The position numbers were made by a program, and so were the translations under genes. A model generated the notes under the pieces. It ran no database searches and was not told the origin of the DNA. It was given only the letters and a program-made list of their open reading frames with translations. A DNA stretch of 64,000 nucleotides from Leucobacter chironomi DSM 19883 (GTDB lineage Bacteria; Actinomycetota; Actinomycetes; Actinomycetales; Microbacteriaceae). Within the stretch, counting starts at the first letter, position 1; each line of letters opens with the position of its first letter. Positions 46,870 through 56,480 of this stretch are shown piece after piece. The stretch is from contig NZ_ATXU01000005.1 of the NCBI RefSeq assembly GCF_000421845.1, positions 62,001-126,000 on the forward strand, written 5' to 3'.

Positions 46870-48108
46870 TCAGACGGCGCGCAGCGTCGCCGGGTCGATG
46901 AGGCGGCCGCCGAGCAGCACCGCCGCGATGGATTCCGGATCGCTCAGCGCTCCGGGCTGCAGCGGGTCTCGGCGCAGGATCACGCCGTCGGCGACGGCGC
47001 GATCCGCGATCCGCCCGATGAGCGCGCCGCGATCCGCCGCGGCCGCACGATCCGCGGCGCCACGATCCCCAGCACGCTCCGCGACCCGCGCGAGCAGCTC
47101 CGCCCCCGAGCGCGTGGCGGCCAGCAGCGCCTCACCTGGAGTGAGCCCGGCGTCGACGAGCGCGTCGAGCTCGCGCCCGTTGGTGCCGTGCTGCTCGGGG
47201 GTGCCGTAGTCGGTGCCGAGCGCGATGCGCAGTCCGGCGTCGCGCGCCCGCAGCACCGCTCCCGGGTGCGCGCCGATCGCCTCGGCGACCCGCGCCCGCA
47301 GCCCGGCGGGCAGCGAGCCGACGTCGATCATGCGCTCCACGAGGCGGTAGATGCGCAGAGTGGGCACGAGCGTCATGTCGCGCTCAGCGGCCCGCGCGGC
47401 TTGCTCCCCCGTCAGGAAGAGGCCGTGCTCGATGCTCAGCGCGCCCGCCTCGATCGCGTCGTCGATCGCCGTGCCGCCCCACGCGTGCACCATCACCCCG
47501 GCGCCTGCGCGCTCCGCGCGATGCACCGCATCGCGCATCTCGGCCGCGGTGAAGGTCGCGTCGAGACCGGCGCCGGCGGGCGAGCCGATGCCCGCGGTGC
47601 CGTAGAGCTTCACCCAGGCCGCGCCGCGCTCCAGCACCGCTTCGACGGCGCGGTCGAGGCCGCCGGACAAGTCGGCGAGCGCCCGATCGATGATGCTGAT
47701 CGAGAGCTGCATCCGGGGTCGCGAGGAGCTCGGGATCGCGGGCAGCGCCAGGGGGTCGAGCCCGCCCGCGTCGCGGGCGCTCGTGACACCGGCCGCGAGC
47801 GTGCGGGCGAGCGCCCGTTCCGTCGCGGCGAGGGTCTGCGCCTCGTCCAGACGGCCGCGGTCCGCCGCGTCGAAGGCGTGCCAGGCGGCGTGCAGGTGGG
47901 CGTCGACGAGACCCGGGATCAGCCAGAGCTCGGTCGCGCCCCAGCTCACCGGGGCGAGGTCGGTCTCGCGTTCGCGCCCGCCGAGCGCGAACGCGCCTCG
48001 ACTCCACGAGACCCGGCCCGGTGCGGTGAATCCGCCCCGCTCATCGAGGACCCGGACCCCGAGCACCGCCTCGCCGCTGCTCGCCGGCGACTCCGTCTCG
48101 ATGCTCAT
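46870..48108 (-). CDS. amidohydrolase-family metal-dependent hydrolase
   Basis: 412 aa. A TIM-barrel amidohydrolase with HxH in IPGLVDAHLHAAWH, a metal-bridging-type Lys in WVKLYGTAG, His in VMVHAWGG and SIEHGLFL, and the catalytic Asp in ALGTDYGTPEQ. Members of this imidazolonepropionase/prolidase-like branch hydrolyse dipeptides or cyclic amides. The gene precedes the binding-protein gene of the first importer operon by about 130 bp on the same strand, so it may process what that importer brings in. ATG 48108 has GGAG upstream. Confidence 0.85.
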   Translation of the reverse strand: MSIETESPASSGEAVLGVRVLDERGGFTAPGRVSWSRGAFALGGRERETDLAPVSWGATELWLIPGLVDAHLHAAWHAFDAADRGRLDEAQTLAATERALARTLAAGVTSARDAGGLDPLALPAIPSSSRPRMQLSISIIDRALADLSGGLDRAVEAVLERGAAWVKLYGTAGIGSPAGAGLDATFTAAEMRDAVHRAERAGAGVMVHAWGGTAIDDAIEAGALSIEHGLFLTGEQAARAAERDMTLVPTLRIYRLVERMIDVGSLPAGLRARVAEAIGAHPGAVLRARDAGLRIALGTDYGTPEQHGTNGRELDALVDAGLTPGEALLAATRSGAELLARVAERAGDRGAADRAAAADRGALIGRIADRAVADGVILRRDPLQPGALSDPESIAAVLLGGRLIDPATLRAV

Positions 48109-48302
48109 GTTCACTCCATCCCGCCGCAGTGCACGGCGCCCCGGCATGTGCACGGCGCTCCGCGGCTCCCGCCGCGCGGCCGTGCCGCATGTGCAGCAGC
48201 AATCTAGCACTCCGCCATCCGCCGGTCGCGAGGTGCGTGCGGCAGGCCCGGCACGCAGCAGCACCCGCAGCCCGCACGGCCGATCGCGCCCCACGGGTCG
48301 AA

Positions 48303-48308
48303 TAGAAT
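48303..48308 (+). promoter_or_regulatory. -10 box of a leaderless YrdB-like gene
   Basis: TAGAAT, then GATGCG, then the GTG start at 48315; no Shine-Dalgarno sequence. Confidence 0.6.
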
Positions 48309-48314
48309 GATGCG

Positions 48315-48680
48315 GTGACCAGCACCTCCGACACTCAGCCCACCCGTGCCGCCGTGATCCTGCAACTCGTGCGCGCGCTCTTCCACCTCGTCGCCGTCGC
48401 TTCGGTGACGGTGTGGGGCTTCGTCGCCTGGCCGCTGCCGTTCCCGGGGTTGCTCACCGGGTTCGGGTTCCTCGCGCTCTCGGTGCTGCTGTGGGCGCTC
48501 TTCCTGTCGCCGCGCCCCGTGCTGCGCACCGACCGCTTCGCACAGGCCCTCTTCGAGCTGCTGCTGCTCGCGGCCGCGGTCGCCGCACTGCTCGCGCTCG
48601 GCGTCTTCTGGGTGGTCCCGGCGCTCTACGGCGTCGCCGGCGCCGTGGTCGGCTACATCGCTTCGAGCCGCAAGGCCTGA
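48315..48680 (+). CDS. YrdB-family small membrane protein (DUF2568-like)
   Basis: 121 aa with four predicted membrane helices (about 15-37, 42-62, 75-95 and 98-116). The motifs FFH-like RALFHLVAVASVTVWGF and a central SPRP loop resemble YrdB/DUF2568 proteins, which have no known function. The start GTG 48315 has the leaderless TANNNT-N6 layout. It stands alone between the two importer regions. The 165 bp after it holds two copies of a 23-bp repeat. Confidence 0.7.
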   Translation: MTSTSDTQPTRAAVILQLVRALFHLVAVASVTVWGFVAWPLPFPGLLTGFGFLALSVLLWALFLSPRPVLRTDRFAQALFELLLLAAAVAALLALGVFWVVPALYGVAGAVVGYIASSRKA

Positions 48681-48696
48681 GCGGGTCGCTCGACCG

Positions 48697-48759
48697 GATC
48701 GCTCGACCGGGCGGTCTGAGCGGGGCGGCCTGACCAGATCGCTCGACCGAGCGGTCTGA
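48697..48759. repeat. 23-bp direct repeat, two copies 40 bp apart
   Basis: GATCGCTCGACCG, then G or A, then GCGGTCTGA at 48697-48719 and 48737-48759, with one mismatch and a further partial copy of TCGCTCGACCG at 48686. It lies just after the YrdB-like gene. No function assigned. Confidence 0.6.
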
Positions 48760-48846
48760 TCGGCAGCCTCACCCGATCGCCCCGAGCCTCCCGAACCGTG
48801 AGCGCGGGCGAGGAATACGGCCCCCTGCCCCGCGGTTGAGATCGGC

Positions 48847-49947
48847 ATGGCTCACCTCACCCACCCGACAGGCCCCACCCCTGCCCCGCTGCGCGCGGTC
48901 GCCGGGGCGGACGCCCGGCAGCTCATCCTCGGTCTCGACACCTTCGGAGATGTCACCCGCACCTCCGACGGCGCCCCGGCGCATCACGCGCAGGTGATCC
49001 GCGACGTGGTCGAGCAGGCCGTGCTCGCCGACCGCCTGGGGGTCGACGCGATCACGCTCGGCGAGCACCACCGCGACGACTTCGCGCTGAGCAGCCCCGA
49101 GATCGCGCTCGCGGCCATCGCGGGTCGCACGGAGCGGATCCTGCTCGGCACCGGGGTGACGGTGCTGTCGAGCGACGACCCGGTGCGCGCCTACGAGCGC
49201 TTCGCGACGCTCGACGCGGTGAGCAGCGGCCGCGCCGAGGTGATCCTGGGGCGCGGCTCCTTCACCGAGTCGTTCCCGCTGTTCGGCTACCGGCTCGAAG
49301 ACTACGACGCGCTGTTCAGCGAGAAGCTCGAGCTCTTCTCGCGGTTGCGCGGCGAGGGCGCTGTGACCTGGTCGGGCCGCCACCGCAGCCCGCTCGTGGA
49401 GCAGGAGGTGTTCCCCAAGACCGAGCAGGAGGGCGGGGTGCGCGCCTGGATCGGCGTCGGCGGCAGCCCGCAGTCCGTGCTGCGCACGGTGCAGACGGGC
49501 ATCCCGATGATGCTCGCGATCATCGGCGGCGATCCGGCTCGCTTCGTGCCGTTCGCGAAGCTCTACCGGCAGGCCCAGGACGAGCTGGGCCGGGAGCCGA
49601 TGCCGCTCGGCGTGCACTCGCCGGGCCACATCGCCGACACCGATGCCGAGGCGCGCGATCAGTTGTGGCCGCACTTCGAGGCGAACCGCAATCGCATCGG
49701 TGCTGAGCGCGGCTGGCCGAGCACCACGCGCGCCGAATTCGAGCAGGAAGCGGATTCGGGATCGCTGTACGTCGGGTCGCCGGAGACGGTGGCGCAGCGG
49801 ATCGCGCGCACGGTGCGCACGCTCGGCGCCGACCGCTTCGATCTGAAGTACGCCAACGGCACGATGCCGCACGAGCTGCTGTGCGCGAGCATCGAGCTCT
49901 ACGCCACGCGGGTGATGCCGCGGGTGCGCGAACTGCTCGCGGCCTGA
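48847..49947 (+). CDS. LLM-class flavin-dependent oxidoreductase (luciferase-like)
   Basis: 366 aa. A TIM-barrel flavin monooxygenase-like protein. Family segments include LGVDAITLGEHHRDDFALSS, ILLGTGVTVLSSDDPVRAYE, GRAEVILGRGSF and GVGGSPQSVLRTVQTGIPMM. It converges with the C45 hydrolase gene (8 bp between stops), which may be chance. Substrate unknown. The first ATG is used; no strong ribosome binding site is visible. Confidence 0.88.
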   Translation: MAHLTHPTGPTPAPLRAVAGADARQLILGLDTFGDVTRTSDGAPAHHAQVIRDVVEQAVLADRLGVDAITLGEHHRDDFALSSPEIALAAIAGRTERILLGTGVTVLSSDDPVRAYERFATLDAVSSGRAEVILGRGSFTESFPLFGYRLEDYDALFSEKLELFSRLRGEGAVTWSGRHRSPLVEQEVFPKTEQEGGVRAWIGVGGSPQSVLRTVQTGIPMMLAIIGGDPARFVPFAKLYRQAQDELGREPMPLGVHSPGHIADTDAEARDQLWPHFEANRNRIGAERGWPSTTRAEFEQEADSGSLYVGSPETVAQRIARTVRTLGADRFDLKYANGTMPHELLCASIELYATRVMPRVRELLAA

Positions 49948-49955
49948 GCCGCGCC

Positions 49956-51020
49956 CTAGGCGACGAGCGTGCGCCAGGCCCCGGTCTCGGCGTCGGTGGG
50001 CATGCCGTCGAGGATGCGGATCGTGCGCGCGTCGGGGTCGGTGAGCACCGTTGCAAGGGTCGCCCAGCGCTCCCCGTAGCTCTTCGACATGTCGGCGCGG
50101 CAGGTGAGCGGCGGCTCGCCCTCGCCGCTGAGCAGCACGCGCACCATCTCGGCGGGCGCGGTGGGAGACCCCTCCGCGAGACGCTCGCGCACGAGCGCCA
50201 GGCGCGCCGAGGAGTCGGGCTCGAAGACCTCGGACTTCTGCTCCGCGAGCGGGGTGCCGTGCTGGAAGTGGTTGGTGCGCTGCACCGAGCCGCCCTGCTC
50301 CTCGATCACGAAGACCCCGGCGGGGCTCATCTCGACCGACACCGCCCGCTGCGCGTCGAGCATCGTGAACGCCGACGACGACGCGATCGGCGCCTCGCGG
50401 ATCAGCGCGATCGCCTCTTCGACGGAGCGGCACTCCGAGAGCACCACGCTCGACAGCACGTGCATGGGCACCCCGTCCGGGCCGTCCTCGCGGTGCCCGA
50501 GGATGTTGAAGTGCAGAGCGAGGCCGGCCTCGTTGACGCCGATCTTCGAGAGAATGCCCTGCTCGGTGAGCCCGGCGTAGCGCAGGCCGGGGCCGATGAC
50601 GGAGTGCGTGTGCCAGAAGGGCTCCAGCTCGATGTGCCAGTCCCAGGTCTGCACGCCGAGACGGTGGCCGCCGATCTGCGCGGTAAGCGTCGAGCACTCG
50701 CTGCTCGCCATCCCCCCGAGCGCGATGATCTCGGTGCGGGCGTTGAGCGCGATGACCGGGGCGAGGTCGACCCCGGCACCCTCGGCGATCCCCGCGAACT
50801 CCTCGAGCAGTGCGGGCCGCCACGGCCGCAGGGCGGCGATGATGCGTTCGGTGCCCTCGCGCTCCAGCTCCTCGCTCACGCCCAGCAGGCGGAACAGCTC
50901 GGCGTACTTGGCGTAGGCGGCCGGCAGGGTGGCCCGCAGCGCGGCGCCGCGGCTCAGCCCCAGCTCGCGCGGGGTCGCGCCCGAGACATCGATGTGGAGG
51001 CGTTCGGCTCTGGTGGTCAT
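49956..51020 (-). CDS. C45-family N-terminal-nucleophile acyltransferase/hydrolase
   Basis: 354 aa. Resembles fungal acyl-CoA:6-aminopenicillanate acyltransferase and related autoproteolytic amidases. Such proteins cleave themselves before a Cys, which then becomes the nucleophile; the candidate is Cys109 in GMASSECSTL. Other matching segments are GVQTWDWHIELE and GLTEQGILSKIGVNEAGLAL. It is the last gene after a five-gene peptide importer operon (125-bp gap), so it may deacylate or hydrolyse the imported compound. AAGGAA lies before ATG 51020. Substrate unknown; an N-acyl amide or peptide is likely from the family. Confidence 0.82.
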   Translation of the reverse strand: MTTRAERLHIDVSGATPRELGLSRGAALRATLPAAYAKYAELFRLLGVSEELEREGTERIIAALRPWRPALLEEFAGIAEGAGVDLAPVIALNARTEIIALGGMASSECSTLTAQIGGHRLGVQTWDWHIELEPFWHTHSVIGPGLRYAGLTEQGILSKIGVNEAGLALHFNILGHREDGPDGVPMHVLSSVVLSECRSVEEAIALIREAPIASSSAFTMLDAQRAVSVEMSPAGVFVIEEQGGSVQRTNHFQHGTPLAEQKSEVFEPDSSARLALVRERLAEGSPTAPAEMVRVLLSGEGEPPLTCRADMSKSYGERWATLATVLTDPDARTIRILDGMPTDAETGAWRTLVA

Positions 51021-51145
51021 TGGGGGTTCCTTCTGGGTGAGTGCGGGGTCGGGCGGGCGGGTGCGGATCGGGATCAGGATCGGAGTCCGCCCGCCGCGGC
51101 CCGGATCCGGCGTTCTCGGCCGCCGGATCCGGATCGTCGCAAGGC

Positions 51146-51976
51146 TCAGGCCTCGTCGGCGAGCAGCGTTTCGCGGAGTCCGCGTTGCGGGTGCCAGCCG
51201 GGGCGGGGTGCCGAGGCGATGAGGAGGCGGGTGTAGGGCTGCTGCGGGCGGTCGAGTACGGCGTCGACGGTGCCGCGCTCGATGATGCGGCCCTTGCGCA
51301 TCACCACGACATCGTCGGCGATGTCGCGCACGACGGAGAGGTCGTGCGTGATGAAGAGGTAGGAGAGGCCGTGCTCGGTGCGGAGCTTCTTGAGGAGGTC
51401 GAGCACCTGGGCCTGCACCGACACGTCGAGCGCGGAGACGGCCTCGTCGAGCACGATGATCTCGGGCTCCGCGGCGAGGGCGCGGGCGATCGCGACGCGC
51501 TGCTTCTGCCCGCCTGAGAGCGCGGCGGGTTTGGCGTCGGCGTGGCGTTCGGTGAGGCCGACCTCGTCGAACAGTTCGAGCACGCGGGCGCGGCGTCCGG
51601 CCTTGTCGAGGTCGGGGCGGTGCGCGCGCAGCATCTCGTCGATGGTCGCCGCCACCGGCAGGGAACGGTTGAGCGAGCCTTGCGGGTCTTGGAAGACCAT
51701 CTGCACGAGCTTGGCCCGTTCGCGCAGGGCGCGGCGTGCGGTGGTGGGTTTCACGTCACGGCCCGCGATCCGCACCGTGCCAGAGTCTGCCGATTCGAGG
51801 CCGACGATGACGCGGGCGAGGGTCGATTTGCCCGATCCGGATTCGCCGACCACGGCGAGGCAGGTGCCGGCCCGGAGCTCGCAGGAGACGTCGTCGAGTG
51901 CGGCGACGCTGGCTTTGCGGCTCAGGTGGAAGGTGCGTTTGAGGTGTTCGACCTCGATGATGGGCTGCTCGCTCAT
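51146..51976 (-). CDS. peptide-type ABC importer ATPase (DppF-like)
   Basis: 276 aa. Walker A VVGESGSGKSTLARVI, signature LSGGQKQRVAIARAL, Walker B EIIVLDEAVSALD and the switch His in FITHDLSVV. The C-terminal QQPYTRLLIASAP tail is typical of DppF/OppF. Its start overlaps the stop of the DppD gene (ATGA). Confidence 0.92.
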   Translation of the reverse strand: MSEQPIIEVEHLKRTFHLSRKASVAALDDVSCELRAGTCLAVVGESGSGKSTLARVIVGLESADSGTVRIAGRDVKPTTARRALRERAKLVQMVFQDPQGSLNRSLPVAATIDEMLRAHRPDLDKAGRRARVLELFDEVGLTERHADAKPAALSGGQKQRVAIARALAAEPEIIVLDEAVSALDVSVQAQVLDLLKKLRTEHGLSYLFITHDLSVVRDIADDVVVMRKGRIIERGTVDAVLDRPQQPYTRLLIASAPRPGWHPQRGLRETLLADEA

Positions 51977-52839
51977 GCGCCTGCCTCCTCGGTGTTCGCG
52001 CTGCTGTCGGGCCTGCTCGCGGCGTGTGCTCCTGCGTCGGGCACGGGGTGACCGGCGGGGTAGAGCAGCGGGCGGGCGGCCATGAGGGCGCGGGTGTACT
52101 CGGTCTCGGGATGATCGCGGATGTCGTCGGGGGTGCCGATCTCGAGGATCTCCCCGTCTTTCATGACGGCGAGCCGGTCGCAGACTGCGGCGGCGAGGTC
52201 GAGGTCGTGGGTGACGAAGATCATCGAGAGTCCGTGCTCGCGCCGCATCTCGTCGAGGATCGCGACGACCTCGGCCTGCGTGGTGACGTCGAGGGCGGTG
52301 GTCGGCTCGTCGGCGAGCAGCAGCTTCGGCTCGCCGGAGATCGCGCCGGCGATCACGACGCGCTGCAGCATGCCGCCCGAGAGCTGGTGCGGGTACGAGG
52401 CGAGCACCCGCTCGGTGTCGGTGATGCCGACCTGCCGCAGCAGATCGGCGGCCTTCGCCTGCGCATCGGCGCGGCTCATGGTGCGGGCATCGCTCATGCC
52501 CTCGACGAGGAAGCGGCCGACGGGCAGCACGGGGTTGAGGGCTCCGTGGGGGTTCTGCGCGATGAGTGCGAGATCGTTGGCGCGGATCTTCCGCAGCTGC
52601 TCGCCGCCGGCGGCGAGCAGGTCGGTGCCGTCGAGCTCGATCCGCCCCTCGACCCGAGCCCCTGAGGGTTCGATGCCGAGGATGCATTTGAGGGTCATCG
52701 ACTTGCCCGATCCGGACTCGCCGACGAGGCCGAGGGCCTCGCCCTGGGCGAGCGCGAAGGAGTTGCCGTGGAGGATCTCGGTCTCGGCCCCGGTCTCGGG
52801 GTCGGTGACGGTGAGGACGAGGTTCTCGATAGTCAGCAT
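51973..52839 (-). CDS. peptide-type ABC importer ATPase (DppD-like)
   Basis: 288 aa. Walker A LVGESGSGKSMTLKCI, signature LSGGMLQRVVIAGAI, Walker B LLLADEPTTALD, switch His in FVTHDLDLAA. The Cys-rich iron-sulfur tail of some DppD proteins is absent; the last 25 residues are Ala/Ser/Asp-rich. AAGGAC lies before ATG 52839, whose A is shared with the upstream stop (TGATG). Confidence 0.92.
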   Translation of the reverse strand: MLTIENLVLTVTDPETGAETEILHGNSFALAQGEALGLVGESGSGKSMTLKCILGIEPSGARVEGRIELDGTDLLAAGGEQLRKIRANDLALIAQNPHGALNPVLPVGRFLVEGMSDARTMSRADAQAKAADLLRQVGITDTERVLASYPHQLSGGMLQRVVIAGAISGEPKLLLADEPTTALDVTTQAEVVAILDEMRREHGLSMIFVTHDLDLAAAVCDRLAVMKDGEILEIGTPDDIRDHPETEYTRALMAARPLLYPAGHPVPDAGAHAASRPDSSANTEEAGA

Positions 52840-53774
52840 CAGCGGGTCCTTCCTGAAGCGCGGCGACCGCCGAGCTGTTCGCCGACGTACCCGAAGGCCG
52901 CGACGGTGATCACGATGGCGAGGCCCGCGAAGATGCTCTGCTCCCAGTAACCCTGCTGCAGCGACGCCTGCCCGTTGGAGACCATGAGGCCCCAATCGGC
53001 GGTGGGCGGTTGCACGCCGAGCCCGAGGAAGGACAGCGCGGCCAGCTCGATCATGGCGTAGCCGAAGTTGATCGTCATACCGGTGAGGATCTGGGTGCGC
53101 ACGTTCGGCAGGATGTGCCGCACGGTGATCACGAACCCCGAGATGCCCTGCAGCTGCGCCGACGAGACGTAGGGCAGGTTGCGTTCGCGCAGCGCGACCG
53201 AGCGGATCACGCGCGCCGAGTACGGGGTGAACCCGATCGCGAGCGCGATCGATGCCGTCAGCAGCGACGGCCCGAAGATCGCGACCGCGAGGATCGCGAG
53301 GAGCATGTTGGGGAACGCGAAGAGGATGTCGAGAATCCGGCTGATGAACGCGTCGACCTTGCCGCCGAACCAGACCGCGGTGAGCGCGAGCGTGGTCGCG
53401 AGCACCGCGGTGACCACGATCACGATGAGCGGCCCGACGAGGCTGGTGCGGGCACCCCAGATGATGCGGGAGAAGATATCGCGACCCGACTGGTCGGTGC
53501 CCATGAGGTGCGCGAGGCTCCACGCCTCGTGGCGGGCGGTGACGCTGCCCTCGTAGGGGTCGTAGGGCGCGATGACCGGAGCGAGCACGGCCATGAGCAC
53601 CACGAGCAGGATGACGCCGAGGCACACGATCCCGATCGGGCCGAGACGCTTCGCGATGAGACGCCACCCGGAGATGGGCACATCGCCGCGGTGCTTGCGC
53701 AGCAACTGCACCGCGACGGTGTCCTGCGCGGAGGTGTTCGTGGATGGTTTGCGTGTGGACTTCTGCTGAGTCAT
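52839..53774 (-). CDS. peptide-type ABC importer permease (DppC-like)
   Basis: 311 aa. A Ser/Thr/Lys-rich cytoplasmic N-terminus of about 40 residues, then six helices with HLMGTDQSGRDIFSRIIWGA and the LSFLGLGVQPPTADWG motif of DppC/OppC permeases. Overlaps both neighbours by one to four bases. Unlike its counterpart in the first importer, it is not fused to the ATPases. Confidence 0.93.
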   Translation of the reverse strand: MTQQKSTRKPSTNTSAQDTVAVQLLRKHRGDVPISGWRLIAKRLGPIGIVCLGVILLVVLMAVLAPVIAPYDPYEGSVTARHEAWSLAHLMGTDQSGRDIFSRIIWGARTSLVGPLIVIVVTAVLATTLALTAVWFGGKVDAFISRILDILFAFPNMLLAILAVAIFGPSLLTASIALAIGFTPYSARVIRSVALRERNLPYVSSAQLQGISGFVITVRHILPNVRTQILTGMTINFGYAMIELAALSFLGLGVQPPTADWGLMVSNGQASLQQGYWEQSIFAGLAIVITVAAFGYVGEQLGGRRASGRTR

Positions 53775-54718
53775 CGTGCCGCTCCCTTGCTCAGCCGGAC
53801 CCGGGGATCGATCACCGCGTACAGCAGATCGACGATCAGATTGATGAGACCGAAGGCCAGCACCATGATGAGGGCGATCGCCTGCACCACCGCGAAGTCC
53901 TTCTTCTGCACCGAGTTCACCAGCAGCGACCCGATGCCATCGAGCGTGAAGGCGTACTCGATGACGAACGCGCTCGCGAGCAGGCCCGCGATCTGGGTGC
54001 CGAGCACCGTCGACACGGGCAGCATCGAGTTGCGAATCGTGTGCCGCCACAGCACGAACTGCTTCGGCACGCCGCGGGCGATCGCCATGATCACGTGCTC
54101 GGAGCCCTGCTCCTCCCGCACCGCGGTTCGCGTGATGCGCGCCACGACCGAGATACCCGGGAACGCGAGCGCGAGCGCCGGCAGCGTGAGATGCCACAAC
54201 CGGTCGGTGAAGCCCTCACCGGATCCCGAGACCGGGAACCAGCCCAGGTTCGAACCGAAGAGCGCCATGAGGATCAGCGCGGCGAAGAACGTCGGAACCG
54301 CGAAGCCGAGGTTGGATCCGAACACCACGAGCTTCTCGAACACGCCCGAGCGGGTCGCGGCGAGCACGCCGAGGCCCACACCGAACACGATGATCAGGAT
54401 CGCGGCGAACGCCGCGAGGAACAGCGTGGTGGGCAGGCGGGACATGACCAGGGTCGACACGTCCTGCTGCGTCAGCAGCGAACGGCCGAGATCGCCCTGG
54501 AACACATCCAGCAGCCAGTGCCAGTACCGCAGCAGGAAGGGATCGTCCAGACCGTACTGGGCGCGGATCGTGGCAAGCACCTCCGGGCTGACGGTGCGGC
54601 CCTGGACCAGGAACTGCTCCGGGCTGCCCGGCGCCAGATACATGCCGGCGAACACGATGAAGCTGGACACGACGAGCACCGCGATGAGCGCTCCGATCCG
54701 TTGCAGCACGTAGATCAT
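53771..54718 (-). CDS. peptide-type ABC importer permease (DppB-like)
   Basis: 315 aa, six helices. Starts MIYVLQRIGALIAVLVV with the APGSPEQF motif after the first helix; cytoplasmic EAA-like loop with MAIARGVPKQFVLWRHTI. ATG 54718 is preceded by GGAAGGGA. Forms the translocation pore with the DppC-like protein. Confidence 0.93.
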   Translation of the reverse strand: MIYVLQRIGALIAVLVVSSFIVFAGMYLAPGSPEQFLVQGRTVSPEVLATIRAQYGLDDPFLLRYWHWLLDVFQGDLGRSLLTQQDVSTLVMSRLPTTLFLAAFAAILIIVFGVGLGVLAATRSGVFEKLVVFGSNLGFAVPTFFAALILMALFGSNLGWFPVSGSGEGFTDRLWHLTLPALALAFPGISVVARITRTAVREEQGSEHVIMAIARGVPKQFVLWRHTIRNSMLPVSTVLGTQIAGLLASAFVIEYAFTLDGIGSLLVNSVQKKDFAVVQAIALIMVLAFGLINLIVDLLYAVIDPRVRLSKGAAR

Positions 54719-54747
54719 GAACGATCCCTTCCTGCTGGGGTCACCGA

Positions 54748-56400
54748 CTACTCGGCGGAGCCGAGGTCAGCGGCCCACGGGTAGTAGAGGTAGACGAACG
54801 AGGCGGGAGCGCCCGTGATGGCCTCGTCCATGTACATGCGGACGGCGAGGTCGTTGATGGGCACCCACGGCTGCTGGTCCATGATGAGCGCCTCGGCCTC
54901 GACCGTGAGCTCGGCGCGCTTCTGCGGGTCGCTCTCGGCGAGCGCGGCGTCGAGTGCCGCGTCAACGGCGGGGTCGGAGAAGCCCGAGTAGTTCTGGTCG
55001 CTGCCGGTCTTCGCAACGCTGACCAGGTGCAGCAGCGGATCGGGCGCGCTCATGTAGTTGGTGGTCACGAATCCGTCGTAGCCCTTGCGCGCCTCGGGGT
55101 CGGAGAAGAACGCACCGAACTGGGCGCTCGGCACACCGGTCGGCTCGAGCGTGATGCCGAGCTCCTTGGCGCCATTCGCCATCTCGTTCAGGATGTCGGC
55201 GTAGAAGCCGCGCTCGCTCGGGTAGGCGATCTTGATGGGCTGCGAGAGATCCGCGTCGCTCTTCTCGAGGTCGGCCTTCGCGGCTTCGAGGTCGAAGCTC
55301 AGGTCGGGCAGCTCTTCGTCGCGCAGCTCGGCGACGCCGTCGATCGCGTCCCAGGGCGCCTGCGGCACGACGGAGCGCGACGGGGTGCCGGTGCCCTCGT
55401 AGACGGTGTCGGCGATGGCCTGGCGATCGGTGGCGCGGGTGATGGCGCGGCGCACGTCGGGATCACCGAAGAGGCCGTTGCCGGTGGAGATGATGGCCAT
55501 GATCTGCATGCCCTCGCCGAAGTAGAGGTTGCCCGAGGTGCTGTTCGCGAGCTCGCTCAGCGCGGGCAGGGGCACGTCGTACGAGCCCTGGATCTCACCG
55601 GCGGCGAGTGCCGTCGAGATGGCGGTGGGGTCGACCACGAAGCTGATCTCGATCTGCTTGGCCTTCGCCTGCTTGTCGGCGTTCCAGTAGCCGTCGAAGC
55701 GGTCGAGGGTGATCGACTGACCCTGCTTCCAGTCACCGGGGGTGTACTGGAACGGGCCGGTGCACATCACGCCGGTGTCGGGGTTGCCGTAGTTCTCACC
55801 GGCGGCCTTGCGCTGCTTCTCCTGCACGACCACCCCGAGCACGGTCGAGAAGGAGGAGGGCAGCAGCTGGTCGGGGGTGTTCAGGGTGACGGTGATCTCG
55901 GAGTCGCCGCTCTTGACGACATCGGCGATGTTCGCGGTGACGCCGCCGGTCCAGTAGCTGCCCTCGGCGGGATCGTTGTGGCGCTTGAGCGAGTAGACGA
56001 CGTCTTCGACGGTCATCGGGGTGCCGTCCCAGAAGGTGACGTCGTCGCGGATGCCGATCTTCCAGGTGAGGCCGTCTTCGGTCTCCGCGCCCGTCGCGAG
56101 GTTGGGCTCGATCGAGAAGTCGGGCTGCATCTGGAAGAGCGGCTCGCAGAGGTTCGTGACCACGGTGTTCTCGGAGTAGTTGAACGCCTTGGCGGGGTCG
56201 AGGCTGGCGAGCTCGCCGTAGGTCGAGTTCCAGGTGACCTTGTCGGCTTCGCCGGTGGCCGCCGGGGTGGTCTGCAGCAGTTCGAGGTCGGCGGTGCCGC
56301 CGCTCTCCCCGCCGCCGCGGCTGCCCGAGGCGCAGCCGGCGAGCGCCAGGCCCGTGATGGCAAGCAGGGCGATCGCCGCCCGTGTCTTTGCGAGTGTCAC
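54748..56400 (-). CDS. peptide-type ABC importer substrate-binding lipoprotein (DppA-like)
   Basis: 550 aa. Lipoprotein signal with lipobox LALAGC (Cys near residue 23), then the family-5 binding fold: FNYSENTVVTNLCEPLFQM, DDVTFWDGTPMTVEDVVYSL and VRRAITRATDRQAIADTVY. Starts at GTG 56400, with GGAGA six bases upstream; a longer start with ATG 56412 is possible but would place that ribosome binding site inside the gene. First gene of the operon, divergent from a LacI-type regulator with operators between them at 56481-56522. Confidence 0.93.
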   Translation of the reverse strand: MTLAKTRAAIALLAITGLALAGCASGSRGGGESGGTADLELLQTTPAATGEADKVTWNSTYGELASLDPAKAFNYSENTVVTNLCEPLFQMQPDFSIEPNLATGAETEDGLTWKIGIRDDVTFWDGTPMTVEDVVYSLKRHNDPAEGSYWTGGVTANIADVVKSGDSEITVTLNTPDQLLPSSFSTVLGVVVQEKQRKAAGENYGNPDTGVMCTGPFQYTPGDWKQGQSITLDRFDGYWNADKQAKAKQIEISFVVDPTAISTALAAGEIQGSYDVPLPALSELANSTSGNLYFGEGMQIMAIISTGNGLFGDPDVRRAITRATDRQAIADTVYEGTGTPSRSVVPQAPWDAIDGVAELRDEELPDLSFDLEAAKADLEKSDADLSQPIKIAYPSERGFYADILNEMANGAKELGITLEPTGVPSAQFGAFFSDPEARKGYDGFVTTNYMSAPDPLLHLVSVAKTGSDQNYSGFSDPAVDAALDAALAESDPQKRAELTVEAEALIMDQQPWVPINDLAVRMYMDEAITGAPASFVYLYYPWAADLGSAE

Positions 56401-56480
56401 GTTGTTCTCCATTCGAAGTTTCGTCGTTGAATCCTCCTGGTCCGGCACTGCGCTGGACGAAGACCCACGAGGATGCTAGC

